From Halanaerobacter jeridensis (GTDB lineage: Bacteria; Bacillota; Halanaerobiia; Halobacteroidales; Halobacteroidaceae), in assembly GCF_016908315.1 (NCBI RefSeq), contig NZ_JAFBDQ010000003.1:231926-295925 (forward strand): 64,000 bases of DNA, read 5' to 3'. Below the pieces are notes generated by a model. That model was not told the DNA's origin. It worked only from the letters and a program-made list of their open reading frames with translations, and searched no databases. The position numbers and the translations under genes were made by a program. Shown here piece after piece: positions 26,028 through 33,885 of the stretch (position 1 is the first letter of the stretch; each line of letters begins with the position of its first letter).

Positions 26028-26222
26028 CTAATGTTTAATTAAAATATAAACTCCATTACCTAAATCATGTACCATTGACATAGTTAAACGTGAAATCAAC
26101 TGGGCAATATATTCTAATTCTTCTTGCTCATCAGCATAAAAAACAGGGGTAGAACCATTAGCAATTTTATCTTTATCTTCATTTGTAGTAACAATTGCTA
26201 AAATATAATTATTTATATCCAT
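26028..26222 (-). CDS. Capping complex subunit for YIEGIA
   Basis: This 64-residue protein (INNYILAIVTTNEDKDKIANG, then STPVFYADEQEELEYIAQL) matches the small family that accompanies YIEGIA in spore formers. It is soluble, with a mixed alpha/beta pattern. It starts 18 bases after the YIEGIA stop codon and precedes the DUF3189 pair, the standard order. The molecular role is not established beyond the association implied by the family name. Confidence 0.85.
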   Translation of the reverse strand: MDINNYILAIVTTNEDKDKIANGSTPVFYADEQEELEYIAQLISRLTMSMVHDLGNGVYILIKH

Positions 26223-26240
26223 ATTAATCCCTCTCTTAAA

Positions 26241-27164
26241 TTAGTCAGCTGCTTCTTGTCCTACTTTTGACGCCAAAGGTCGACGTTTAACTCCTTCTAA
26301 AACTGGAGTATTATTAACTGCTTCTTTAATGCATGATGCATCTTTTTCAATAGGAATTACAATTATATATACTCGGCCGGTATTGAGATTTAATCGTGCC
26401 AGTGGTGTATAATCTTGCACACCAAGGTCTAATTGAACTCCTAATTGAGTCGTTACATCATGAATAATAGCTTGACGTTGACCTACATTTGCTAAAGTAG
26501 CCCGAGAATTATCATCTTTAGGAGCAATCACAATTCCTAAGCCATATTTCTTCCATTTTTCTAGTGATTCATTTAATCCTAAATTCATAATCACTACATT
26601 TTCTACTGCAATATTTTTATTCTCTGGTCCACAAAACTCTAATTCAACTACCTCAACTTCAGCAATATCGCCTATTGTTTTCTCTGACATTAATATATGC
26701 AATAAATAAGCTACTAATATTCCACTGCTTAAAGCACCTACTAATCTAAAAACTAAAGCATAATCTAATAAATCAAATACATAATAACCTAAAGTAGTAA
26801 TAAATGAAGTAATCATAGCTAAATAGTTTCTAGCTTCAAAAACCTTAGAAATCCCTTCAATATACGCTTGCCCACGTTTTACTAGTTCCGTTTTTTCTAA
26901 TTCTTGTAAAAAATCTCTTTCAGCTTCTCTAACAGCTCTAAATTGTTGAGCAGCAAGAGCTAAAAATGTTACTGCTACATAGCTTTCTTCTATTAAAGCT
27001 GGAATTACCAACCCGCCTAAAGCAGCAGCTATAAATCCCAAAGTTAAATGAATTATATATCCATGAGGATAACCAGGATATTGGCGATAATCAATTTTTA
27101 ACATTATTAACCGAGCACAAGTTCCTACTACTACTGCCGCTATTATCATCTGCCAATGTTTCAT
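26241..27164 (-). CDS. YIEGIA family sporulation-associated membrane protein
   Basis: The 307-residue protein contains the namesake motif YIEGIS at residues 101-106, in RGQAYIEGISKVFEARNY. Several membrane segments lie in the first 175 residues (about 7-22, 40-58, 62-76, 115-135 and 140-160), followed by a soluble C-terminal domain with ENVVIMNLGLN and NTGRVYIIVIP strands. The family is widespread in endospore formers and of unknown function. It sits between spoIIP (17 bases away) and its capping subunit, suggesting a role in engulfment or later spore development; that is inference. Confidence 0.9.
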   Translation of the reverse strand: MKHWQMIIAAVVVGTCARLIMLKIDYRQYPGYPHGYIIHLTLGFIAAALGGLVIPALIEESYVAVTFLALAAQQFRAVREAERDFLQELEKTELVKRGQAYIEGISKVFEARNYLAMITSFITTLGYYVFDLLDYALVFRLVGALSSGILVAYLLHILMSEKTIGDIAEVEVVELEFCGPENKNIAVENVVIMNLGLNESLEKWKKYGLGIVIAPKDDNSRATLANVGQRQAIIHDVTTQLGVQLDLGVQDYTPLARLNLNTGRVYIIVIPIEKDASCIKEAVNNTPVLEGVKRRPLASKVGQEAAD

Positions 27165-27181
27165 AACTTACACCTCAATTT

Positions 27182-28264
27182 TTAATCATCTGAATCATCT
27201 ATATTAGTAAGGTCTTCAATAGTTTCTTTTTTCTCTTCAATCCCCATTGAATCACTAAAACCTTTATCAATTACTCCCCTTTTATTTGCTATATATAAAA
27301 AACCACCTACTACAGAAACAACTAATAAAATAATAAAAATAGAACTAATAGAACTAGAATTTTGTTCCGATTTTGCTTTCTCACTATTTTTTCCATATAA
27401 TAAATCATTAATAGTATCAGCTAAAAGATTAATACTGCTTACAGCCATATCTTGAGATATCACATGAGTTCCTGCTTCTATCAATAATGACCGGGGCGAT
27501 AAATCCTGATTATACTTCCCTTTAGCATAAAAAATACCTTTAATTAAGCCAGGATATTTTTGATCTGTAACTGCTTTAACTTGTTTAGCAAATTTACTAT
27601 TTACATTCAGCTGCGGATTTTGTCTTCCTATAACTAATCGTATTTTGGCTATTCTTTTCCCATTGATTTCAGTTACATATTCTTGTGGATTAGCTACCCC
27701 ATCACGATGAATATCGAATAAGGCATCAGGTCTTTTTTTTATTAGTTTAACTGCTGTTCTTCTAGAGCGTTCATAAGCCCCTCCATCATGAGGATCATGT
27801 TTACTTTTATCTTGAATTACATTAACTCCCTTGTTTTCTAAAGCATTAGCAAAACTAGCTGCTATTTTATAAACATCTCCTCCCCCAGGTTCACTATGAC
27901 TACCACTTGTAGGCTTATATGATTCATCACTATGAGTATTATAAATTGCTACTAACTTTTTAGCACCTTGAGCCAAAAGGCCTTGAGAAGAAGTTAATAA
28001 TTTATCATCTTCCAACAGATCTACTTTAGCAATAAATTTGGCAATTCCTTTCTTTCCATTGACTTTAATTACTTTATATTTTTTATTTTCTTCATTGATA
28101 TAGTAATCCCCCTTGCTGACTTCCATTGCTGTCTCAAATATAGTCTGCCCTTGTTTATCAACCACAGTAAAATGATTAACTTCTTCTGCTTGTAGTTTAG
28201 TTATTAATATTAAATTAAATAAAATAATAAAGATAACTACAATAATAATTTTTTTACTCTTCAT
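27182..28264 (-). CDS. spoIIP: Stage II sporulation protein P, peptidoglycan hydrolase
   Basis: SpoIIP cleaves peptidoglycan as an amidase and endopeptidase with SpoIID and SpoIIM during engulfment. With the start at the ATG at 28264 (Shine-Dalgarno AGGAGGGAAG, 11-base overlap with the upstream gene) it has 360 residues. An N-terminal anchor lies at about 5-24, followed by the catalytic domain with YNTHSDESYKP (H111, E114), DIHRDGV and LLIEAGTH. It also has a second hydrophobic helix at about 307-326 (SSIFIILLVVSVVGGFLYIA) and an acidic tail, which the Bacillus protein lacks. Confidence 0.93.
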   Translation of the reverse strand: MKSKKIIIVVIFIILFNLILITKLQAEEVNHFTVVDKQGQTIFETAMEVSKGDYYINEENKKYKVIKVNGKKGIAKFIAKVDLLEDDKLLTSSQGLLAQGAKKLVAIYNTHSDESYKPTSGSHSEPGGGDVYKIAASFANALENKGVNVIQDKSKHDPHDGGAYERSRRTAVKLIKKRPDALFDIHRDGVANPQEYVTEINGKRIAKIRLVIGRQNPQLNVNSKFAKQVKAVTDQKYPGLIKGIFYAKGKYNQDLSPRSLLIEAGTHVISQDMAVSSINLLADTINDLLYGKNSEKAKSEQNSSSISSIFIILLVVSVVGGFLYIANKRGVIDKGFSDSMGIEEKKETIEDLTNIDDSDD

Positions 28265-28991
28265 TTTCTTCTTCCCTCCTGTTATCATCATCTTCTGTAT
28301 TATTTTTTTCATCTTCTGTTAAACTTCCAAACTCCACATCTGGTCTTGTAAATTGCTGATTAAATTCTTGTTGCTTTTCTTGCTTGCGGTCAGAGATAAG
28401 CCGTTCAAAAATTTCTCCTACTACCTCACACAATAGTACTGCTAAAACTCCAGAAATAACAATCGAGTCAAAAATACCTGCTCCTCCAATTGCTGCTTGT
28501 CCAGGTACTCCTCCCAAAGTTATTTTAATTAAATGTATAATATCATAAATTAAAAATCCTAAAGTCCCAGCAATAAATGATGCTCTACGAGAATGCCCAA
28601 TTAAATAAGCAGTTACTCCAGCAACAATAGGGAACAAATAATTACTATCAATAAAAGTATGCCCTTCTTCAAATTGATAAATTTGGGTTAAGGCATAAAT
28701 AATACCACCTGTAATAATTACAGCAATTAAAGACCTTAAAATCTCTATATTATCATCTGCTTTAGATAATATATAAATTGCTAAAACTACTGGAACTATT
28801 GTACCACCAAGATTAATACTGATATCTGGGGTGGAACTAATAGGAATATCAATAAAACTTCCTACTATCATTAAGGTGAAAAATATTAATAATAGATTTT
28901 TACTTAGTCCTAATTTATTAATCACTCTTTCCGCCAAGCCAAAATAAATCAGTAATTCTAGTACAATTAAAATAATAATTCCTAATTCCAT
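28254..28991 (-). CDS. DUF1614 membrane protein
   Basis: The 245-residue protein has about seven hydrophobic segments in the first 195 residues and a charged tail rich in Glu, Asp and Asn. Motifs NLGGTIVPVVLAIYIL, PIVAGVTAYLIGHSRRASF and GGAGIFDSIVISGVLAVLL match the DUF1614 family, found in Clostridia beside spoIIP. Function is unknown. It overlaps spoIIP by 11 bases, so the two are co-translated, and it is the first gene of the spoIIP-YIEGIA-DUF3189-der-plsY-gpsA block. Confidence 0.8.
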   Translation of the reverse strand: MELGIIILIVLELLIYFGLAERVINKLGLSKNLLLIFFTLMIVGSFIDIPISSTPDISINLGGTIVPVVLAIYILSKADDNIEILRSLIAVIITGGIIYALTQIYQFEEGHTFIDSNYLFPIVAGVTAYLIGHSRRASFIAGTLGFLIYDIIHLIKITLGGVPGQAAIGGAGIFDSIVISGVLAVLLCEVVGEIFERLISDRKQEKQQEFNQQFTRPDVEFGSLTEDEKNNTEDDDNRREEENEE

Positions 28992-29078
28992 ATTACCCCT
29001 CCATGATCTTCAATTTAAGTTACATCAATTATTATAAAACTATTCATCATAAATTATTCATGACTTTAAAATAAAAAA

Positions 29079-29094
29079 ATGGGCTTGCACCCAT
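29079..29094 (-). terminator. Second terminator downstream of spoVS
   Basis: ATGGG pairs with CCCAT around a short loop and is followed by TTTTTTTATTTT on the minus strand. It lies about 90 bases beyond the first spoVS terminator with no ORF between, so it is either a back-up terminator or the 3' end of a small RNA. Confidence 0.7.
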
Positions 29095-29182
29095 CTAACT
29101 ATTAAATATTAGTATTTAGCAAATCTCAAAGTTAACAACATAAAAAATCATCTGCATCTTTTTACGCAACATCAAAAAAATA

Positions 29183-29214
29183 AAAACACCCCCATTGGCT
29201 TGTGAGGGTGTTTT
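29183..29214 (-). terminator. Terminator after spoVS
   Basis: AAAACACCC pairs with GGGTGTTTT, followed by a T-rich stretch (ATTTTTTTGATG). It starts 17 bases past the spoVS stop codon. Confidence 0.85.
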
Positions 29215-29231
29215 ATGTACACATATTCAAT

Positions 29232-29495
29232 TTACTTCCGTGGTTTCACAATTAACTTAATAGCCGTCCGCTCTTCTCCGTCAATCTCAATATCAGTAAA
29301 AGCGGGAATACAAATCAAGTCCATTCCACTAGGAGCAACATATCCTCGCGCAATCGCTACTGCTTTTATAGCTTGATTCAATGCTCCAGCACCTATTGAC
29401 TGAAGTTCAGCTTCTCCTCTTTCTCTCAAAACTCCAGCTAAAGCTCCTGCTACAGATTTAGGTCTTGAATTGGATGATACTTTTAGTACTTCCAT
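29232..29495 (-). CDS. spoVS: Stage V sporulation protein S
   Basis: This 87-residue Alba-like protein matches SpoVS almost end to end: MEVLKVSSNSRPKSVAGALAG, GAGALNQAIKAVAIARGYVAPSG and a C-terminal EERTAIKLIVKP. SpoVS is a small nucleic-acid-binding protein needed for normal spore coat assembly and stage V progress in Bacillus. It follows ymdB as in Bacillus (rny-ymdB-spoVS), with a strong ribosome binding site (AAGAGGAGG) and its own terminator. Confidence 0.97.
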   Translation of the reverse strand: MEVLKVSSNSRPKSVAGALAGVLRERGEAELQSIGAGALNQAIKAVAIARGYVAPSGMDLICIPAFTDIEIDGEERTAIKLIVKPRK

Positions 29496-29596
29496 GTTAA
29501 TACCTCCTCTTATTTTATAAATTATCCTGACTAATATACATATTTCAATATTTACAAAATAATTCCTGCTAAATAATTAAAAAAATTTAAATTTTT

Positions 29597-30376
29597 TTAA
29601 TTATTATTGTGACATCGTTTTATGCGATTAATCAAACAGGCATCACCAGTCTCTTCATCGAACTCAATAATCACTCCCGAGAGTTCTGTATCCCCTGTTC
29701 CAACTTTAAATCTTTTTTTTATTTGAGTTAAAAATCCATTAATAGGTTCTTCGGCATCCATTCCTAAAATAGAATCTTGGGCTCCACTAAACCCTACATC
29801 TGTAATATAAGCTGTACCACCAGACAATATTTTTTCATCTGCTGTTTGAACATGAGTATGAGTCCCTACTACTGCCCCTGCTTTCCCATCTAAGTATCTG
29901 CCTAAAGCTTGTTTTTCAGAAGTTGCTTCAGCATGAAAATCTACTATAATTGCATCTACTTTATTATTTAGTTTTCTTATTATTTTATCAGCAACTTTAA
30001 AAGGACAATCATAATTTCCTAAATAAACTCGCCCAATCACATTCAAAACTCCTAATTTAAAATTATTCTTTTCTATAATCTTAAAACCTACTCCTGGAGT
30101 TGAAGAGGGATAATTATAGGGCCTGATCACATAATTACTCTCTTCAATAAAATCAAATATTTCTTTATTATCCCACACATGGTTACCAGTAGTTAATAAA
30201 TCAATCCCATAACCAATTAATTCTTCTACTACATCTTTAGTTAATCCAAATCCTCCTGCTGCATTTTCTCCATTAGCAATTATAAAATCCGGTTCTAAAT
30301 CTAAATTATCAAGTGTCTTTCTAACTGCTCTTCTTCCTGCTCTTCCAACAATATCTCCAATCATTAAAACTTCCAC
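29597..30376 (-). CDS. ymdB: YmdB-type calcineurin-like phosphodiesterase
   Basis: The 259-residue protein belongs to the TIGR00282/YmdB family. It has the metal-binding blocks IGDIVGRAGRRAV, ANGENAAGGFG, TTGNHVWDNKE, DFHAEATSEKQALG and GTHTHVQTAD in order. YmdB hydrolyses 2',3'-cyclic nucleotides and, in Bacillus, interacts with RNase Y and influences motility and biofilm decisions. The gene lies between a hypothetical gene and spoVS, downstream of rny. Confidence 0.93.
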   Translation of the reverse strand: MEVLMIGDIVGRAGRRAVRKTLDNLDLEPDFIIANGENAAGGFGLTKDVVEELIGYGIDLLTTGNHVWDNKEIFDFIEESNYVIRPYNYPSSTPGVGFKIIEKNNFKLGVLNVIGRVYLGNYDCPFKVADKIIRKLNNKVDAIIVDFHAEATSEKQALGRYLDGKAGAVVGTHTHVQTADEKILSGGTAYITDVGFSGAQDSILGMDAEEPINGFLTQIKKRFKVGTGDTELSGVIIEFDEETGDACLINRIKRCHNNN

Positions 30377-30443
30377 TACTTTAACTCCTTCCTTATTTAC
30401 ATTACCCCATATAAAATAATTTATTCATATTAAATGATATTTT

Positions 30444-30950
30444 TTATTCAAGTGTACCTTTGTGATAAACAAATATTTTATTTTCCTCTTTATAAGCTAA
30501 ATAATTATTATTTGCTTCCCGCTTTACTAATGATAATAATTCAGTTAGTGAAGTTGATTTATATTCATACATATTTAAATCTTCTTGTACTAATTCAGAT
30601 AAAAATATCTTTTCTAAAATAATAACAAGAATTTTAATTTGTTCTGAAGTTAAATATTTCAATCGAGTACTTAACTTTATTGTAGTTAAATCTTGATAAT
30701 TATCCATCTTAATCTTCAAACAGGTATTTTTATATCCCTCTAATTTATTAAACACTCTATACTGCTGTTGAATTAATTTAACTGTTTCCCTCCATTCATT
30801 GTTAGTAATCTTTTTCTGGACTAAAAAAAATAAATCTAAATCATTACAATTAATATTAACTTTATTAATTACAGAATAATTAATTAATATGGTAGTTAAT
30901 AAGTCAACACTATTATTGGATCCTTTAGTATTCAAATTATTTAATTGCAT
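30444..30950 (-). CDS. Hypothetical protein between rny and ymdB
   Basis: I do not recognise this 168-residue protein. It is rich in Asn, Lys, Leu and Ile, appears largely helical, and has no signal peptide, membrane segment or cysteine cluster. An ATG with a good Shine-Dalgarno (AAAGGAGTTAG) supports it as a real gene, and its frame is long for such AT-rich DNA. It sits between the rny terminator and ymdB, where Bacillus has no gene, so it may be lineage-specific. A role tied to RNA turnover is only a guess from position. Confidence 0.6.
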   Translation of the reverse strand: MQLNNLNTKGSNNSVDLLTTILINYSVINKVNINCNDLDLFFLVQKKITNNEWRETVKLIQQQYRVFNKLEGYKNTCLKIKMDNYQDLTTIKLSTRLKYLTSEQIKILVIILEKIFLSELVQEDLNMYEYKSTSLTELLSLVKREANNNYLAYKEENKIFVYHKGTLE

Positions 30951-31142
30951 AACTAACTCCTTTAATTAATTTTTTAGTTAGATTAGAGATGACTAATTAA
31001 TTGATTACATAGAAATAGATTAAATCCTGCCTTAGTCCTTAAGAAAAGATTTCATTATATAACAAAAATAATCTAACATCCATTTAAATGACAGTTGCCA
31101 GTTATCAACACTCAGCAAATAAAGTATACTTTATTCAATAAA

Positions 31143-31172
31143 AAAAGTGACCATCAAATGATGGTCACTTTT
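31143..31172 (-). terminator. Terminator after rny
   Basis: AAAAGTGACCATC pairs with GATGGTCACTTTT around an AAAT-like loop, followed by further T residues on the minus strand. It starts 26 bases past the rny stop codon. Confidence 0.87.
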
Positions 31173-31197
31173 AGGACAAATTTAATAAGTTAAACTA

Positions 31198-32730
31198 TTA
31201 TTTAGCATATTCAATTGCTCTTGTCTCTCTAACTACTGTAACTTTAATTTGACCTGGATAATCTAAATCTTCTTCAATTTCATTAGAAACATCATAAGCT
31301 AATTTGCTTGCTTTAGCATCATCTATTTGATTAGGTTCAACCATAATTCTTACTTCACGGCCTGCTTGAATAGCATAAGCTTTTTCTACACCATCAAATG
31401 AGTCAGCAATGTTCTCTAAATTTTCCAAACGCTTAATATAAGATTCTAAAGTTTCTCTACGAGCTCCAGGACGAGCAGCAGATACAGAATCAGCTGCAGC
31501 AACTAAAACTGCTTCAATCGAATTAGTTTCTACATCACCATGATGAGCTTCGATAGCATGAAGCACTTCCTCTTTTTCACCATGTTTTCGAGCAATGTCA
31601 ACTCCAATTTGAACGTGAGAACCTTCAATCTCATGATCAACTGCTTTCCCTAAATCATGAAGTAATCCAGCTCTTTTAGCTACTTTAACATTTACTCCTA
31701 ACTCAGCTGCCATAATTCCAGCTAGGTGAGAAACTTCAATTGAGTGTTGTAACACATTCTGTCCATAGCTTGTACGATACTTTAATCTACCTAATAAAGT
31801 AATAATTTCATCATCTAAACCATGAACTTCTGTATCAAAAGTAGCTTGCTCTCCAACTTCATAAATTTTATCATCTAATTCTTCCTTAGCTTTTTCAACC
31901 ATTTCTTCAATTCTTGCTGGATGAATTCTACCATCAGCAATTAATTTTTCTAAAGCAATTCTTGCTATTTCTCTTTTTACAGGATCAAAACCAGAAATAA
32001 TAACTGCTTCTGGAGTATCATCAATAATTAAATCAATTCCTGTTAAGCTCTCTAATGCTCTAATATTTCTTCCTTCACGACCAATTATTCTACCTTTCAT
32101 CTCATCATTAGGTAGAGAAACTACTGAAACAGTAGTTTCTGCTACATGGTCAGCAGCACATCGCTGTATAGCAGTGGAAATAATTTCGCGAGCCTTTTTA
32201 TCTGCTTTCTCTTTAGCTTGCGATTCTAAATCCTTAATTAATTTTGCTGTTTCATGCTCAACCTCATTTTCAACTCGTTTCAACAATACATCCTTTGCCT
32301 CTTGAGTAGTTAGTCCTGCAATTTCTTCTAATTTTTCAACTTGTTCTTGATGTAATTCATTAATTTCTTCTTCTTTAGATTCTATCTTTTCTTCTCTTTC
32401 CTCTAATTCTTGCTTTGTAGCTTCTAATTTTTCAGCTTTGCTTTCTAAATTATCTTCTTTTTTGATTAATCTATTTTCAAAACGCTGTAATTCAGTTCTT
32501 CTTTCTCGGCATTCTTCTTCCACTTCATCTTTTATTTTATGGGCTTTTTCTTTAGCCTCCACCGTTGCTTCTCTTTTAATTGATTCTGCTTCTTTTTCAG
32601 CATCATTAATAATTCTTTCTGCTTCTTTTTCAGCAGAACCAATTTTACTTTCAGCAATATATTTCCTAACAGCAAAGCCGATTATACTTCCAATTAGTAA
32701 ACCACCAATTGTTGCTAATAAAATCCACAT
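31198..32730 (-). CDS. rny: Ribonuclease Y
   Basis: The 510-residue protein has the RNase Y layout. An N-terminal membrane anchor (residues 1-22, [20 protein letters not shown]) is followed by a long charged coiled coil to about 185. A KH domain follows ([19 protein letters not shown], near 215-233), and then an HD domain with [15 protein letters not shown] and [10 protein letters not shown]. It starts mRNA decay at the membrane. It has its own sigma-A promoter 120 bases upstream and its own terminator, so it is separable from the upstream recA group. Confidence 0.97.
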   Translation of the reverse strand: MWILLATIGGLLIGSIIGFAVRKYIAESKIGSAEKEAERIINDAEKEAESIKREATVEAKEKAHKIKDEVEEECRERRTELQRFENRLIKKEDNLESKAEKLEATKQELEEREEKIESKEEEINELHQEQVEKLEEIAGLTTQEAKDVLLKRVENEVEHETAKLIKDLESQAKEKADKKAREIISTAIQRCAADHVAETTVSVVSLPNDEMKGRIIGREGRNIRALESLTGIDLIIDDTPEAVIISGFDPVKREIARIALEKLIADGRIHPARIEEMVEKAKEELDDKIYEVGEQATFDTEVHGLDDEIITLLGRLKYRTSYGQNVLQHSIEVSHLAGIMAAELGVNVKVAKRAGLLHDLGKAVDHEIEGSHVQIGVDIARKHGEKEEVLHAIEAHHGDVETNSIEAVLVAAADSVSAARPGARRETLESYIKRLENLENIADSFDGVEKAYAIQAGREVRIMVEPNQIDDAKASKLAYDVSNEIEEDLDYPGQIKVTVVRETRAIEYAK

Positions 32731-32850
32731 CCTCTACTCACCTCCATTTTTTATTTACTTTATATCAGGGAGGTAATTAATTTTAAACTTTTATTCAGTC
32801 CTGCTAATTCTTAACCAATATCTCCCTGGAAATAAGCATACTTTATAAAT

Positions 32851-32879
32851 ATTTTATCTCCTACTACTATTTATGTCAA
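32851..32879 (-). promoter_or_regulatory. Sigma-A promoter for rny
   Basis: A perfect TTGACA and a TAAAAT hexamer are separated by 17 bases on the minus strand. The predicted transcription start is near 32844, leaving a 5' untranslated region of about 114 bases. Confidence 0.82.
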
Positions 32880-32958
32880 GAAAGTATAACTGATATTTGC
32901 AATTTACCACTATTTAATTAAAAATATTTGTATTTTTAATACTAATTCTACTAATCTT

Positions 32959-33624
32959 TCACTCATTATTAACCTTAACTTTGCTTTTACTACCAGATAA
33001 TTCTACTAAAAATGCTTTATCAGCTACTTGAGATAAATGCTGTTGGTGCGTAACTACAATAATTTGACGTCCATACATTTCAGAAACATTTTTTAAAAAT
33101 TTAGTTACTCTAGTAATATATTCTTCACTAACATGCTTAGTAGGCTCATCTAAAACTAAAGGCCCTAATATTTTAGGACGAGAAAAAGTCTGCAGTACTG
33201 CTATTCTTAAAGCAAGGGATACTACATCCACAACACCACCACCACGAGCATCTTGAGGTCGATTCTTTATTTTTTGTTCTCCATATTGTGAAACAACATA
33301 AAATTCTGCAGCTGGTCTACTTCTCTTTTCTTCTATCTCCACCTCAAAACTAAACTGTTCTCCAAATACAAATTGCAGAGCTTGAGTTACTAAGGCTTCA
33401 ATTTGTTCTTTAGCTTGATGACGAGCATGATCAGAAACTTGCTGTAAATAAATATTAACTTGTTCTAATAGGTCTATATCTTCTCTACACTTTTCTAATT
33501 TTTTTATGATTTCTTCTTTATTTTTTTCTAACTGCTCTTTTTGTCCTTTTTGGTTATTATAAACAGCTTTTTTTTCTTCAATGTCCTTCTGCAAGGCTGA
33601 TACTAATTGTTCTACTCCCATCAT
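32959..33624 (-). CDS. Rad50/SbcC-like ATPase, C-terminal half as a separate protein
   Basis: This 221-residue protein holds the C-terminal part of an SMC-type ATPase: a coiled coil at residues 5-80, an ABC signature-like loop at about 127-140 (ARGGGVVDVVSLALR), Walker B PLVLDEP at 155-161, a D-loop-like stretch and the switch histidine in VVTHQQ near 193. It has no Walker A. It must pair with the N-terminal half encoded two genes upstream to make a working nucleotide site. Its ATG overlaps the stop of the small coiled-coil gene (ATGA). No canonical LSGGE signature is present, which marks it as a distant family member. Confidence 0.82.
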   Translation of the reverse strand: MMGVEQLVSALQKDIEEKKAVYNNQKGQKEQLEKNKEEIIKKLEKCREDIDLLEQVNIYLQQVSDHARHQAKEQIEALVTQALQFVFGEQFSFEVEIEEKRSRPAAEFYVVSQYGEQKIKNRPQDARGGGVVDVVSLALRIAVLQTFSRPKILGPLVLDEPTKHVSEEYITRVTKFLKNVSEMYGRQIIVVTHQQHLSQVADKAFLVELSGSKSKVKVNNE

Positions 33625-33884
33625 TTGAACTTTCCTTCTAAAATTTCATCTTCTGGTAATAAATTTTTAGCTTCTTCAATTAAATCATCTAATTCCTCTT
33701 CTAAATTTTCAATTTCTTCATCTAATTCATCTGGTTTTACTCCTTGTTCCTTAATTTCTGCTAACAGTTTTTCTCGCTCTTCTTCTAAATTTTCCAAGGT
33801 AGTTTCCGATTTAACTTTCAATCTATTTGCCTTATCTAATTTATTTTTAATTTCATCAATTTCCTCTTCATAATTTTCCATCAT
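33621..33884 (-). CDS. Small coiled-coil protein, middle piece of the split Rad50-like ATPase
   Basis: The 87-residue product is almost entirely charged coiled coil rich in Glu, Lys and Leu, with no catalytic motif. It occupies the place of the returning coiled coil of a Rad50/SbcC protein. Its start is preceded by AGGGAGGATTAAA inside the end of the N-terminal-half gene, and its stop overlaps the start of the C-terminal-half gene. Each of the three pieces therefore has its own start signal, arguing against a simple frameshift. A scaffold linking the halves is the likely role, by inference. Confidence 0.7.
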   Translation of the reverse strand: MMENYEEEIDEIKNKLDKANRLKVKSETTLENLEEEREKLLAEIKEQGVKPDELDEEIENLEEELDDLIEEAKNLLPEDEILEGKFK

Positions 33885-33885
33885 T

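Noticed and set aside
30434..30622. 62-codon plus-strand frame near the gene between rny and ymdB
   Set aside because: It is antisense to the longer minus-strand gene and composed of low-complexity AT-rich codons.
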